Below are positions 1-8,787 of a DNA stretch of 44,209 bases, piece after piece. The translations under genes and the position numbers were made by a program. Source of the stretch: Arcobacter sp. GTDB lineage: Bacteria; Acidobacteriota; Terriglobia; Bryobacterales; Bryobacteraceae. Location: contig DYJN01000007.1 in the NCBI GenBank assembly GCA_020723085.1, positions 44,395 to 88,603 of the forward strand, written 5' to 3'. Position 1 is the stretch's first letter. Every line of letters begins with the position of its first letter. Below the pieces are notes generated by a model. That model saw only the letters and a list, made by a program, of their open reading frames with translations. It did no database searches and had not been told where the DNA came from.

Positions 1-1
1 G

Positions 2-121
2 GCCGCGCCCAGGAAAGCCGCCCCGAAGAAGGCCGTGGTGAAGAAAGCTGTGGCGAAGAAGGCGGCCAAAAAGACCGCCGTGAAGAAAGCCGCAAAGAAG
101 CCGGCAGCGAAGAAGAAGTAA
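2..121 (+). CDS. Histone H1-like Lys/Ala-rich protein, C-terminal part only
   Basis: The open frame enters from the left edge and ends at TAA 119-121, leaving 39 visible residues. They are almost only Ala, Lys, Pro and Val, in repeats of the type KKAV, KKAA and KKPAAKKK. Such tails are typical of bacterial histone H1-like or AlgP-like proteins, which bind DNA without sequence specificity through their positive charge. The start and any folded N-terminal domain lie outside the window, so a ribosomal protein or a HU protein with a basic tail is also possible. A strong terminator follows 74 bases downstream. Confidence 0.7.
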   Translation, partial: AAPRKAAPKKAVVKKAVAKKAAKKTAVKKAAKKPAAKKK

Positions 122-194
122 GGCGCGGCGGCGCCGGGCGGGCTTCCTCCGGCCGGCTGGCGCTCAGCGGTCTGCTTCACTCTGATGTTCAATG

Positions 195-219
195 GGGCGT
201 CCCGCAGGACGCCCTTTTT
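195..219 (+). terminator. Rho-independent terminator after the histone-like gene
   Basis: An 8-bp perfect stem GGGCGTCC/GGACGCCC (195-202 with 207-214), with the 4-base loop CGCA, is followed at once by five T. It lies downstream of the histone-like gene on the same strand. Confidence 0.85.
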
Positions 220-439
220 GTTTGAGACAACCTGGCGAAAAGGGCAGCCCGGTCCGGGGTTCTCACCGAAATCCCGAAAGCGCCGGAACCGCAGGCGTGA
301 TGGCAAATATCGTGTGGGAGGGGCAGATCAGGCCGTCTCCTTCAGTTGGGAGATCCGCCGGTCCAGCTGCCGCCTTGGCCCGAGGAACTCCGTTGCCGGG
401 GGGATGGGCCGTGGGGGTTGCGCGGGACCGGCGGAGGGG
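220..439. other. Intergenic stretch without a recognised gene
   Basis: The stretch between the terminator and the end of the sulfatase gene holds no frame that resembles a protein and no RNA gene that I can recognise. Frames reading rightward here continue as antisense shadows of the sulfatase. Confidence 0.5.
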
Positions 440-1840
440 TTACCAGGAGGGGGCTTCGACGCGGATCTGAGCGTCGATTTCTTCGAGCATCCTGGCCATG
501 CGGCGGGCGCGGTCCGTTTCGGAGTCCCAGAGGTTGCGCTCTTCGCGGGGGTCTTCGCGGACGTTGTAGAGTTCGAAGCGGGTGAGCGGGACGTTCTTGA
601 TGAGAGGCAGGTCTTCGGGGCGGAAGCCGCCGCCGGGGCGGCGCGGTCCCGGCGCTTCGCCGGCGCCGAGGATCTTCCAGTCGCCGTCGCGCAGGGCCGC
701 GCGAGGGGGATCGATGGCGTTGAAGTAATGCCAGTGAATCGGGCGGGAGCGCGCCGGCTGAGGCGAGGTCAGCCAAGTGGCAAGGCTCTCGCCGTCGAGC
801 GGCTTTGCGGGCAGGCGGGCGCCGGCGAGGCTGCAGATGGTGGGCAGGAGGTCGAGCAGGCTGGCCGGGGTCTGGACGAGTTGATGGGGACGCACGCGGG
901 CCGGCCAACGGAGGAAGCCGGGCACGCGGATGCCGCCTTCGTAAAGGGAGAGCTTCTGGCTGCGGAGAAGTCCGGGGCTGCCGTGGGAGCGCCAGGCTCG
1001 CGGGTAGCGGTTGAGCCATTCGGGACCGTTGTCGCTCGAGAAGAACACGAGCGTGTCTTCGCGGGCGCCGCGCTGATCGAGAGCCGAGAGAAGGCGTCCA
1101 AACGCGCGGTCGACTTGAGTGACGCATGCATAGTAGAGCGCCTCGCCCTGCTTTTGCGCCTGCGGGTACAGACCGGTGAGGTCCGGTGCGGAGGCGACGG
1201 GCTCGTGGGGTTCGTGGAAGGCGAGATAGAGGAAGAAGGGCCGGCTGCGGGGAATGGACTCCATCCAACGCACGGCTTCATCGACGACGAGATCGGCGGA
1301 GAGACCTTTCAGTTCGCCGGCGGGGCGCCCGTTGCGGAAGAAGTTGACGGGGTTCAGATGGGATGGGTCAGCGTTGTTCTGCGTGGCGAACCAGTGGCTA
1401 AAGCCGTGGCGGGAGGGCGAGCCGGGGCCATCGACATTCTGATTGCCGTTCAGGTGCCATTTGCCGGAGAGGCAGGTGGCGTAGCCGCGCTCGCGCAGCA
1501 GGGAGGCGAGGGTGGTCTCGGATTCGCGCAAGTGCACGGGGCTGCCGGCGGGAATCCAATCATAGATGCCGCAGCGGTTGGGCGTGCGTCCGGTGAGGAG
1601 TCCGGCGCGGGACGGGGAACAGACGGGCGCGGCGGCGTAGAACTGCGTGAATCGGATGCCTTCGCCCGCGAAGCGGTCCAGGTTCGGAGTGCGGATCCAC
1701 GGGTGTCCGGTGCAGCCGAGATCGCCGGCGCCGAGGTCGTCGCAGAGGGCGATGATGATGTTTGGAGGGCGGGAACTCTGCGAGAAGACGCGGTGGGCAG
1801 CCGCCATGCCGGCAAAGGTGAGGAATGAGCGCCTTTGCAT
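440..1840 (-). CDS. Tat-exported sulfatase (arylsulfatase family)
   Basis: This is a 466-residue type I sulfatase, which hydrolyses sulfate esters, probably on polysaccharides or aryl sulfates outside the cytoplasm. The N-terminus MQRRSFLTFAG is a twin-arginine-like signal. Metal-ligand aspartates sit in ALCDDLG (residues 31-37). The signature CSPSRAGLLTG starts at Cys74, the residue that would be converted to formylglycine, and GKWHLN is the second family signature. I chose ATG 1840 because the upstream in-frame start would put 12 extra residues before the signal peptide. The sulfatase-maturing enzyme is not in the window. The gene is divergent from the PDZ gene with about 175 bases between them. 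Substrate specificity cannot be told. Confidence 0.93.
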   Translation of the reverse strand: MQRRSFLTFAGMAAAHRVFSQSSRPPNIIIALCDDLGAGDLGCTGHPWIRTPNLDRFAGEGIRFTQFYAAAPVCSPSRAGLLTGRTPNRCGIYDWIPAGSPVHLRESETTLASLLRERGYATCLSGKWHLNGNQNVDGPGSPSRHGFSHWFATQNNADPSHLNPVNFFRNGRPAGELKGLSADLVVDEAVRWMESIPRSRPFFLYLAFHEPHEPVASAPDLTGLYPQAQKQGEALYYACVTQVDRAFGRLLSALDQRGAREDTLVFFSSDNGPEWLNRYPRAWRSHGSPGLLRSQKLSLYEGGIRVPGFLRWPARVRPHQLVQTPASLLDLLPTICSLAGARLPAKPLDGESLATWLTSPQPARSRPIHWHYFNAIDPPRAALRDGDWKILGAGEAPGPRRPGGGFRPEDLPLIKNVPLTRFELYNVREDPREERNLWDSETDRARRMARMLEEIDAQIRVEAPSW

Positions 1841-2015
1841 CGAGCACAGACTAACAGCGGAGCCGGAGAAAGGCAAGGCAGGAGGGAATCCGTGGCCGGC
1901 GGGGCAAGACGTTTGGGCCGGTGGCCCGTCTGAAAGAGCGGAAACAGGAAGCGGACCGGTGGAAAGGGCGTGCTACAGCGTGCCGGACCGGCCGGGAGAA
2001 TGAGGTAGTTTTGCC

Positions 2016-2942
2016 ATGAAAGTCCTCGGGAATCGCCTGATGCAAACCGGCGCGGCGGCCATCGCTGCGCTTGTATTCACCACGGCTCCAGCCGCCGGAC
2101 AGCCGATGTTTTCATGGAGCGAACAGGAGCCGGAAGCGGCCATGCAGCCGCCGGCGCCGCCTCTGCCGCCGGATACGATGATCTTTTTCCAGAGCGGCGG
2201 GACGTTTCTGGGCGTGGGCGTGAAGGAGATCACGCCGGAGCGCGCCAAGGCATTGAAGCTGAAAGAAGAGCATGGAGTGGAAGTGACGGCGGTGGAGCCG
2301 GAGAGCCCGGCGGAGAAGGCGGGGCTGAAGCCGGGCGACGTGGTGCTCGAATACAACGGGCAGCGGGTGGAAGGGACGCAGCAGTTTGTGCGGTTCGTGC
2401 GGGAGACGCCGGCGGGGCGCACGGTTCGATTGACGGTGTTCCGCAACGGATCGACGCAGACGCTGACGGCGACGGTGGCGGAGCGGAAAGGGCGTTCGTA
2501 CAATTTTCCGGGGCCGAAGTTGGACGAGGACATCAGGCTCCGCATCGAGAGGGGGCTGCGCTCGCTCCACGACGTGCCCCGAGTCACGATGAGCTGGCGC
2601 GCTGGGGCGCTGGGCATCGAAGGCGAGTCGTTGAAAGGATCGCAGCTGGGGGATTACTTCGGGGTGAAGGAAGGCGTGCTGGTGCGCAGCGTGCTGAAGG
2701 GAACGCCCGCGGAGAAGGCTGGGCTGAAAGCGGGCGACGTGATCGTGAAGGTCGGCGAGCGCAAGGTGGACGAGCCTCGCGACATCACGGCGGCGCTGCG
2801 GGATGCGTCGAAGAAGACGATACCGGTGGCCGTGGTGCGCGACAAGAGAGAGATGACGGTGCAGGCGACGCTGGATGAGCCGCCGGCGATCCGGCGCGCG
2901 CCGCGGGCGCGGCGGGTGACCGCGCCGGAAGGAAAGTTCTGA
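2016..2942 (+). CDS. Exported protein with two PDZ domains
   Basis: The 308-residue protein has an N-terminal signal peptide (about residues 1-28, ending APAAG), a Pro-rich linker (40-52) and two PDZ domains. PDZ1 spans about 63-155 (core SPAEKAGLKPGDVVLEYNG) and PDZ2 about 198-288 (core TPAEKAGLKAGDVIVKVGE). Both resemble the PDZ domains of HtrA/DegQ proteases, but no trypsin-like domain or catalytic triad is present. It is therefore likely a periplasmic peptide-binding or scaffold protein, not a protease. The C-terminal tail is Arg/Ala/Pro-rich. TGAGG upstream of the ATG could serve as ribosome binding site. It is a single-gene unit with its own terminator. Confidence 0.85.
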   Translation: MKVLGNRLMQTGAAAIAALVFTTAPAAGQPMFSWSEQEPEAAMQPPAPPLPPDTMIFFQSGGTFLGVGVKEITPERAKALKLKEEHGVEVTAVEPESPAEKAGLKPGDVVLEYNGQRVEGTQQFVRFVRETPAGRTVRLTVFRNGSTQTLTATVAERKGRSYNFPGPKLDEDIRLRIERGLRSLHDVPRVTMSWRAGALGIEGESLKGSQLGDYFGVKEGVLVRSVLKGTPAEKAGLKAGDVIVKVGERKVDEPRDITAALRDASKKTIPVAVVRDKREMTVQATLDEPPAIRRAPRARRVTAPEGKF

Positions 2943-2967
2943 AATCCGTCTACCTCCTGTGCTGGAC

Positions 2968-3002
2968 GGCCCGGCGCGCCTCCCTCGCCGGGCCGCTTTT
3001 TT
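2968..3002 (+). terminator. Rho-independent terminator of the PDZ gene
   Basis: A 9-bp perfect stem GGCCCGGCG/CGCCGGGCC (2968-2976 with 2986-2994) with a 9-base loop is followed by GC and six T. It starts 26 bases after the stop codon. Confidence 0.9.
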
Positions 3003-3370
3003 GTTGCGGGAAGAGAAAATCCGGCCGAAACATTTGCGAGAACTCCTGTTTCTTGCACCAAACGGGGCCTTCCCGCGGGTGTACGCATGCCTGATTGCCT
3101 GGGAGGGCGGCGGGGAAACACTGCGGCGGAACGCGGCCCCCGGGCAGGCGAGAGGGGAATGCGGGGCGGGAAAACCACAGTGCGGATGCAGCCGCTGCGA
3201 TAGGGCGGCAGCAAACGGCGCGCGCGAGGGCGGCCGCAAAACGGCCGAAAGCCCGCCGCTGCCGCGCCGCTTCCGCGACCAGCGCCGCTTGAGCCGGTTT
3301 CCCTCCATGCCGAGGTTCCGGACAGTCACGGGGGCGCCGTCAAGCCCTGGCGCGCGGGCGAGTTTCCGGG
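3003..3370. other. Intergenic stretch, no gene recognised
   Basis: The stretch lies between the terminator of the PDZ gene and the 3' end of hemQ, so it is flanked by two gene ends. The frames through it are Arg/Ala-rich and look like noise. I see no tRNA, clear hairpin or repeat. Confidence 0.5.
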
Positions 3371-4207
3371 TCAGCCGATGGCGCCGCGGACGTCGCCGCG
3401 CATGAGGGCGTCCATCTTTTCGCTGGGGGCGCGGATGCCGATGAAAAAACGGCCGAAGGAGCCGTAAACGGCGCTGATCTCATCGAAGCGCATTTCGTAG
3501 ATGAGGCGCTTGAACGCGAGCGGATCGTCGGAGAAGAGGTCGACGCCCCACTCCCAATCGTCGAGGCCGATGGCGCCGGAGATGATCTGGCGCACCGAGC
3601 CTGCATATTTGCGGCCGACGAGGCCGTGCTCGTGCATCATGCGCTGGCGCTCGGCGAAGGGGACCTGATACCAGTTTTTCTGCTCGCCGCGGCGGCGGTC
3701 CATGGGATAGAAGCAGATGTAGCGGCTTTCGGGGATCTCGGGCCAGAGGCGGGAGGCCATGGCTTTGCGCTGGCGGTCGAGGGTCTCCTCGACGGCGGCG
3801 TCCCACTCGGGAGTGCCGGGGGCGAGGCCGCGGGCGGCGAGTTCCTCGTGAATCTTGCGGGTGGACTCATACAGGCCGAGTTCGACGACGCTGAGGAAGG
3901 AGTGGGCGAGCTCAAGATAGCGCCCGATGCGGGCCTGGCGGACGTTCTGCTCGGCTTCGAGCAAGCCGGTGAAGTCGCGGCGGAAGTGGAGCAGGAGGAG
4001 GTCGGCTTTGTGGCCGAGCAAGGCGTAGGCGGCGGACTGTTCGCCGCCTTCGGCGCCCTCCTTGATCTGGAGCCACTCGCCGGCCTCTTCCAGGGCGACG
4101 TGGCGGGAGTGGGCGTCCAGCGCCCGCCATTCATCCCAGCGGATGCGGAACATCTGATGAAGGACGGCAGCGCCTTCCAGCGTCAACGGGACAACGGGAT
4201 CGCTCAT
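3371..4207 (-). CDS. hemQ: Coproheme decarboxylase HemQ (chlorite dismutase family)
   Basis: This 278-residue protein fits HemQ/ChdC, which oxidatively decarboxylates two propionates of coproheme III to give protoheme in the coproporphyrin-dependent heme pathway. The C-terminal heme-binding half carries the family motifs: FYPMDRRRGEQKNWY (Y167 is the likely radical tyrosine), the MMHEHG block with H194 the likely proximal heme ligand, and GLDDWEWGVDLFSDDP. The residues that mark true chlorite dismutases are not evident, so heme synthesis is the better call. ATG 4207 is preceded at 4 bases by AAGGAGG, which decides the start. It follows a Gfo/Idh/MocA gene on the same strand after about 28 bases, so the two are probably cotranscribed. 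No other heme gene is nearby. Confidence 0.9.
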   Translation of the reverse strand: MSDPVVPLTLEGAAVLHQMFRIRWDEWRALDAHSRHVALEEAGEWLQIKEGAEGGEQSAAYALLGHKADLLLLHFRRDFTGLLEAEQNVRQARIGRYLELAHSFLSVVELGLYESTRKIHEELAARGLAPGTPEWDAAVEETLDRQRKAMASRLWPEIPESRYICFYPMDRRRGEQKNWYQVPFAERQRMMHEHGLVGRKYAGSVRQIISGAIGLDDWEWGVDLFSDDPLAFKRLIYEMRFDEISAVYGSFGRFFIGIRAPSEKMDALMRGDVRGAIG

Positions 4208-4235
4208 CAAGCCTCCTTGCGATTCATTGTACGGC

Positions 4236-5483
4236 TCAGCCCCATGGGCGCCTGTAAGGGGCGCGGTATTCGCGTTTCAGCATGGCGTGGGCCGCGGGGT
4301 CATTGGGGATGCGCTCGTTCTGCTCATCCCACTCGATGGCGCGCCCCGCCCTGTAAGCGATCATGCCGAGCTGAACGGCAGCGGTGGAGCGGAAGGCGTC
4401 CTCGGGCGTGCAGACCGGGGGCTTTGACGAGCGCACGCATTCGAGGAACTGCCGCATGTGTCTGCGGCTCAGATCGGCGGGCGGGGTGATGTCGTGGACG
4501 CGGCGCTGGGCGTTCTTGCCCCTGGGAAGCACGATCCAGCGCTGGTCGGTGACGAAGATGGTCTCCTTTTCGCAGAAGACCGTGACGCCGTTGGAGAACT
4601 CGGGGTCGCGTTCGACGGCGCCCCACAGGCGGTGGCGCCAGACGACGGGGCACTGATCGAATTCGAAATGAACCGTGAGGGTGTCCGGCGTAGTGATGCG
4701 GCCCCTGTAATGGTAGATGCCGCCGGCGGCGGTGATCTTCTTCGGCATGCCGAGACCGAGCAGGACGCGGGTGGCGTCGATCAGGTGGATGCCCCAATCG
4801 ACGAGGTGGCCGTTGCCGGTGGTCTGCTCGAGGCGCCAGGCGCGGTGGCCGACATTGGGCGAATAAGGCAGCTTGGGGGCGGGGCCGCACCACAGGTCCC
4901 AATCGAGAGTGGGGGGAGGGGCTTGGGGTGTGTTGTCGAGGGGTACGGCGGTGTAGTGGATGTTGACATCCACCTGCACGGGGCGGCCGGGGGCGCCGCT
5001 GCGAATGTAGGCGCCGGCAGCGGCGAAGGCATCGCTCTGGCGGCGCTGGAAGCCGACCTGAACGAGGTTGCCCGCTTTCTTCCAGGCGTTGACCATGGCG
5101 CGGCCCTCGCGGATGTCGTAGGCGAGAGGCTTCTCGGCGTAGATGGCGAGCTTGCGGCGGGAGGCGGCGAGGAAGGGCAGGGCGTGCCAGTGCGGAGGCG
5201 TGGCGAGGATGACGGCATCGATGCCGCCGGCTTCGAGCATCTCCTCGTAATGCTTGTAAAGGCGCGGACGGCGTCCTTCCTGTTTTTCGACGAGCGCCGC
5301 CATGTCATCGAGCATTTTTGAATCGGCGTCGCACAAGGCGGCGCAGGAGACGCCGCCGGACTGGTAGGCGGCGCGGAGATCGACGCCGCCCCACCAGCCG
5401 CAGCCGATGATGCCGAGGCGGACCGTGGCGGGTTGGGCGAAGGTGGAAGCAGTTCCGGCGGCGAGAAAAGATCTACGGTTCAT
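4236..5483 (-). CDS. Tat-exported Gfo/Idh/MocA-family oxidoreductase
   Basis: This 415-residue NAD(P)-dependent sugar or inositol oxidoreductase-like protein starts with the twin-arginine signal MNRRSFLAAG. The Rossmann fold begins at residue 22 with GIIGCGWWG (24-32), AEKP lies at 116-119 (the conserved lysine of the family), and GHLVDWGIHLIDA (225-237) holds the probable catalytic histidine H233. Export through Tat with a bound cofactor is common for this family in acidobacteria and planctomycetes. It lies upstream of hemQ and downstream of the PEP-CTERM gene, all on the minus strand. The substrate cannot be told from the sequence. Confidence 0.88.
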   Translation of the reverse strand: MNRRSFLAAGTASTFAQPATVRLGIIGCGWWGGVDLRAAYQSGGVSCAALCDADSKMLDDMAALVEKQEGRRPRLYKHYEEMLEAGGIDAVILATPPHWHALPFLAASRRKLAIYAEKPLAYDIREGRAMVNAWKKAGNLVQVGFQRRQSDAFAAAGAYIRSGAPGRPVQVDVNIHYTAVPLDNTPQAPPPTLDWDLWCGPAPKLPYSPNVGHRAWRLEQTTGNGHLVDWGIHLIDATRVLLGLGMPKKITAAGGIYHYRGRITTPDTLTVHFEFDQCPVVWRHRLWGAVERDPEFSNGVTVFCEKETIFVTDQRWIVLPRGKNAQRRVHDITPPADLSRRHMRQFLECVRSSKPPVCTPEDAFRSTAAVQLGMIAYRAGRAIEWDEQNERIPNDPAAHAMLKREYRAPYRRPWG

Positions 5484-5581
5484 GCAAGTCTCCAGAGCGC
5501 TGGGGAGAGGGCGTCTCCGTACGCGCGGTTGCGCTGAGCGGCAATGCTCATTCTACCGCGCAGGGCCCGGCGGGTTCGCCG

Positions 5582-6943
5582 CTACTGCGGACGCCGCTTC
5601 AAACGCCGGACTCCGGCGAGAACGAGCAGCCCTGCCGCAACCAAAGCATAGGTGGACGGCTCCGGAATGGGTGGCGGCTCGGGCAGGCCGGGGGGCGGCT
5701 CGGCTTCCGGAGGCGGGATGACAATTTCCGGCGGCGGCTCCGACGATGGCGATTCCGGGTTCGACGGCGGCGGCGGGAGCACCGGCGGCGGGAGCGGACC
5801 CGGCGGCGGCACTTCGCCTCCGGCAGGCGGCTGTGCAGGCGGCGATCCCGGATTTGACGGCGGCACGGCGGGCGGCGGGGTCACGGAAGGCGTCCCGGGC
5901 GCGGATGGGGGCGCCACGGGCGGGGACACGGGCGGAATCCCCGGCGTTCCGGGCGGCGTAGCTGGAGGCGTCGATGGCGAACCGGGAGGAGCCGCCGGAG
6001 GCGTGCCGGGAGGCGCCGTCCCCGGGGGTGTGGACGGCGGCGGGGCGACCGGGGGAGGCGGCGTCAGGGGAGGAGGCACGACTACTACAGGCGGAGGGGG
6101 AATTACGGGTGGTGGCGTGCCCGGTTCCGGTCCGGGAGTGCCGGGCGGCGGAGCCGGTGCGGGACCGCCGGGGCTTGCGGCAGGAGGCGCGAACCCGGGG
6201 CCAGGAATCGGAGGCGTCAGCCATGTGCCACCCCCACCGCGCACAGGCATATCAAGGGGCGCAAAGCTGGGCGGAGGCGTGACCGCCGCCAACGGCGTCT
6301 CCTTTTCCGGCGCCTCGGCTGTCAGTCCGGGGGCCACGGGCACGGCGCGTTCCGGCTCGGCTTCCAGTTTAGGCGTGTTCAGAATCTCTTCAGGCGGCTC
6401 CTCGGGACTGACGGCCATCTGAGGCGCCTCTTCGACCTTGTTGCCGCAGCGGGCGCGGATGGTAGTCTTGCCGTCCGTGATGACCTGTTCTCCGGCGAAC
6501 AGCCGCACGGGTTTCTTCGTGAAGAACACGCGGTCCCTGATCCGGTAAGAGACGTAGGCGAGCCGCGGCTGGCGGAGCGTGGCGACGCGCGCGCGGCGGG
6601 GATCGAAACCGGCATAATGGCGGGCCACGACGGGATCGCGCTGCGCGGCTTCGAGCACCTCCTCAGGCGATGCGACGCCGCCGGGGATGACGGAGTACGG
6701 ATATACGAGGCGTTCCGGCAGCCTCGCCCTGCGCTGCACGAGCCGGTCAAGATAGCTCGAGAGAGGGCCCTCCAGGGTTGCGCCGGCGAGTTCGGCGGAT
6801 TGCCTGGCATGCCAGACAGCGACGATTCCGGCTGCCCCGGCGAGGAGAAGCCCAGCGAGGAGGAAGGGCGCCCAGCCGCCCGCGGGCTGATGCCGCCGGA
6901 TGGTTATGCGCTGATTTTTCCGGAGCCGAATCGTGACTCTCAA
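5582..6943 (-). CDS. Proline-rich PEP-CTERM surface protein
   Basis: This 453-residue protein has three parts. The N-terminus is basic (about 1-22), followed by one membrane segment (about 24-44). A short folded region (about 60-180) contains RRARLPERLVYPYSVIPGG and no domain I recognise. From about residue 225 to 425 it is almost entirely Pro with Gly, Ala, Ser and Thr, in low-complexity repeats. The last 27 residues form a PEP-CTERM sorting signal: PEPSTYA, a hydrophobic stretch, and the basic tail RRLKRRPQ. Such signals are processed by exosortase (EpsH). The start is TTG at 6943, preceded by an AAAAGG-type site. The proline region resembles a wall- or matrix-spanning stalk. Its function is unknown. 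Confidence 0.8.
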   Translation of the reverse strand: MRVTIRLRKNQRITIRRHQPAGGWAPFLLAGLLLAGAAGIVAVWHARQSAELAGATLEGPLSSYLDRLVQRRARLPERLVYPYSVIPGGVASPEEVLEAAQRDPVVARHYAGFDPRRARVATLRQPRLAYVSYRIRDRVFFTKKPVRLFAGEQVITDGKTTIRARCGNKVEEAPQMAVSPEEPPEEILNTPKLEAEPERAVPVAPGLTAEAPEKETPLAAVTPPPSFAPLDMPVRGGGGTWLTPPIPGPGFAPPAASPGGPAPAPPPGTPGPEPGTPPPVIPPPPVVVVPPPLTPPPPVAPPPSTPPGTAPPGTPPAAPPGSPSTPPATPPGTPGIPPVSPPVAPPSAPGTPSVTPPPAVPPSNPGSPPAQPPAGGEVPPPGPLPPPVLPPPPSNPESPSSEPPPEIVIPPPEAEPPPGLPEPPPIPEPSTYALVAAGLLVLAGVRRLKRRPQ

Positions 6944-7110
6944 TCTGGCCGCCTTTTCAAACTCAAGGGGCCGCGGGATGGCGGACAGCCCTGAGGGGCC
7001 CGGTGAAACGAGGGCCTAACCCAAGGCTACAGGGTTGATTCGCAAGAACAAAGATGTACTCGTACCGTGACGGATTCACTAGTACATTCGTCCCAGCGGT
7101 ACGGGGAGTG

Positions 7111-8781
7111 TCAGGCGCGATCCGGCCTAAGTCCTTTGCCTTCTTCAATTACAAGACGGTTACCGGCCTTTAGGTTCTTGAACTCCTCAATGCGGCCGCT
7201 GGGCCAGAAGACGGTGACGCGGCGGAGGGCGTCGCGGCGGCCGAGTCCGATGGTGACGGGGAGCTCGCTTTGGGAGAGGTAGCCGGTAGCGGACTTGACG
7301 GTGCGGGAGCCGGCGAGGCCGGAGGCTTCGAACTTGACAACGGCGCCAATGGCGTCGCGGTTCGACTTGGTGCCGATGAGGCGGAGGCGGACGCTGCGGT
7401 GGCCGTTGTCGAGGTCGTTGCGGAAGAGGTATGCGGGGCCGTTGTTGGTAGTGATGAGGACGTCGAGGTCGCCGTCGTTGTCAAAATCGCCGTAAGCGGC
7501 GCCCCGGGCGACCTTGGGGGCGGCGAAAGAATCCCCGGCGAGGCGGCTGAAGTCGCGGAAGTTGCCGTGGCCGTCGTTCATGAAGAGGTGAGGGGGCTGG
7601 GCGTGGGTGACGTTGCGGCGGGCGCGGCTGATGGATTCGTCGATGTGGCCGTTGACGATGAGGAGGTCGAGCATGCCGTCGAGGTCGGGGTCGAAGAAGA
7701 AGCAGCCGAAGCCGAGGGAATGGCGGGTAGCCTGGCCGATGCCGGACTGCGGGGCGCGGTCCACGAACTGGCCGTCGCGCGTGCCGCGGTAGAGGCCCAT
7801 CATCTCGTTGTCGAAATTGGTGACGATGATGGAGACGAGGCCGGAGTTGTCCACGTCGGCGGCGTCGACGCCCATGCCGGCGCGGGCGCGGCCATCTTCA
7901 CTGAAGGCGAGGCCGATGCGGACGGCCTGTTCGAGGAAACGGCCGTTCCGGAGATTGGTATAAAGCTTGTTGGGCTGGGTGTCGTTGGCGACGAAGACGT
8001 CGGGCCAGCCGTCGTTGTTGAAGTCGAGGAGCGTGACGCCGAGGGACTTGGAAGTGGTGTCGAGCACGCCTGCCTTGGCGGTGACATCCTCGAACGTGCC
8101 GTCGCCGCGGTTGCGGAAGAGCCAGCAGGTGACGCCGCGGTAGGCTTCGGGGGTGCAGTAGGCCTTGCTGTTGCCGTCGAAGGAGCAGAAGATGTCGCCA
8201 TCCTGGGTCCAGCGCACGTAATTGGTGACGAAGAGGTCGAGCAGGCCGTCGCGGTCGTAGTCGAACCACATGGCCGAGGTGGAGAAGCCATGATGTCCCC
8301 AAAGGCCGCTGGAGCGCGTGACATCGACGAAGGTCCCTCTGCCGGTGTTGTGGAACAGCCGGCTCTGGCCGAGGCAGGAGACGAAGATGTCGGGGTGGCC
8401 GTCGTTGTCGTAATCGGCGATGGCGACGCCGAGGCCGTACATTTCGACGTCAAGACCCGCGGCGCGGGTGACATCGGTGAAGGCGCCGTTGCGGTTGTTG
8501 CGGTAGAGCTTGAGAGTGGCGCGGCGGCGCCTGTGGCCGGGCCAGTCCATGGCATTGATGAGAAGGATGTCCTGCCAGCCGTCGCCGTCGTAATCGAAGA
8601 AGGCGCAACCGGAGCCCATGGTTTCGGGCAGATATTTGCGGCCGAAGGCGCCGGAATTGTGGAGGAAATGGATGCCCGCGGCGCGGGTGACGTCCGTGAA
8701 CCGGAATCCCGGCTTTTGCTGAGCGAAGGCAGGCGCCGCGATCAGCCCCCCGAGCCCTGAGAGGAATTCCCGCCGCAGCAT
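7111..8781 (-). CDS. Exported FG-GAP/VCBS beta-propeller protein with UnbV (ASPIC) domain
   Basis: This 556-residue CRTAC1-like protein has a twin-arginine-type signal MLRREFLSGLGG with a cleavage region APAFA. At least six calcium-binding-type FG-GAP repeats follow, seen as DYDGDGWQD, DYDNDGHPD, DYDRDGLLD, DFNNDGWPD, DPDLDGMLD and DFDNDGDLD, plus a weaker DVDNSG. This implies a beta-propeller outside the cytoplasm. The C-terminal part (about 470-545) is an ASPIC/UnbV domain with GRRDALRRVTVFWPSG. The function of the family is unclear; adhesion or ligand binding is suspected. The start ATG lies 6 bases after the stop of the response regulator, so it is the third gene of the kinase operon. Confidence 0.9.
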   Translation of the reverse strand: MLRREFLSGLGGLIAAPAFAQQKPGFRFTDVTRAAGIHFLHNSGAFGRKYLPETMGSGCAFFDYDGDGWQDILLINAMDWPGHRRRRATLKLYRNNRNGAFTDVTRAAGLDVEMYGLGVAIADYDNDGHPDIFVSCLGQSRLFHNTGRGTFVDVTRSSGLWGHHGFSTSAMWFDYDRDGLLDLFVTNYVRWTQDGDIFCSFDGNSKAYCTPEAYRGVTCWLFRNRGDGTFEDVTAKAGVLDTTSKSLGVTLLDFNNDGWPDVFVANDTQPNKLYTNLRNGRFLEQAVRIGLAFSEDGRARAGMGVDAADVDNSGLVSIIVTNFDNEMMGLYRGTRDGQFVDRAPQSGIGQATRHSLGFGCFFFDPDLDGMLDLLIVNGHIDESISRARRNVTHAQPPHLFMNDGHGNFRDFSRLAGDSFAAPKVARGAAYGDFDNDGDLDVLITTNNGPAYLFRNDLDNGHRSVRLRLIGTKSNRDAIGAVVKFEASGLAGSRTVKSATGYLSQSELPVTIGLGRRDALRRVTVFWPSGRIEEFKNLKAGNRLVIEEGKGLRPDRA

Positions 8782-8787
8782 CTGGCG

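Noticed and set aside
2959-3405. 148-residue frame after the PDZ gene
   Set aside because: It begins before the terminator, is Arg/Gly/Pro-rich and has no ribosome binding site or family pattern.
5652-6422. Gly-rich plus-strand frame resembling PE-PGRS proteins
   Set aside because: It is the complement of the Pro-rich repeat of the PEP-CTERM gene, since CCG/CCC codons read as GGC/GGG in reverse.
7270-8760. A 496-residue Val/Glu/Ala-rich plus-strand frame
   Set aside because: It mirrors the repeats of the FG-GAP gene on the opposite strand and has no family match.
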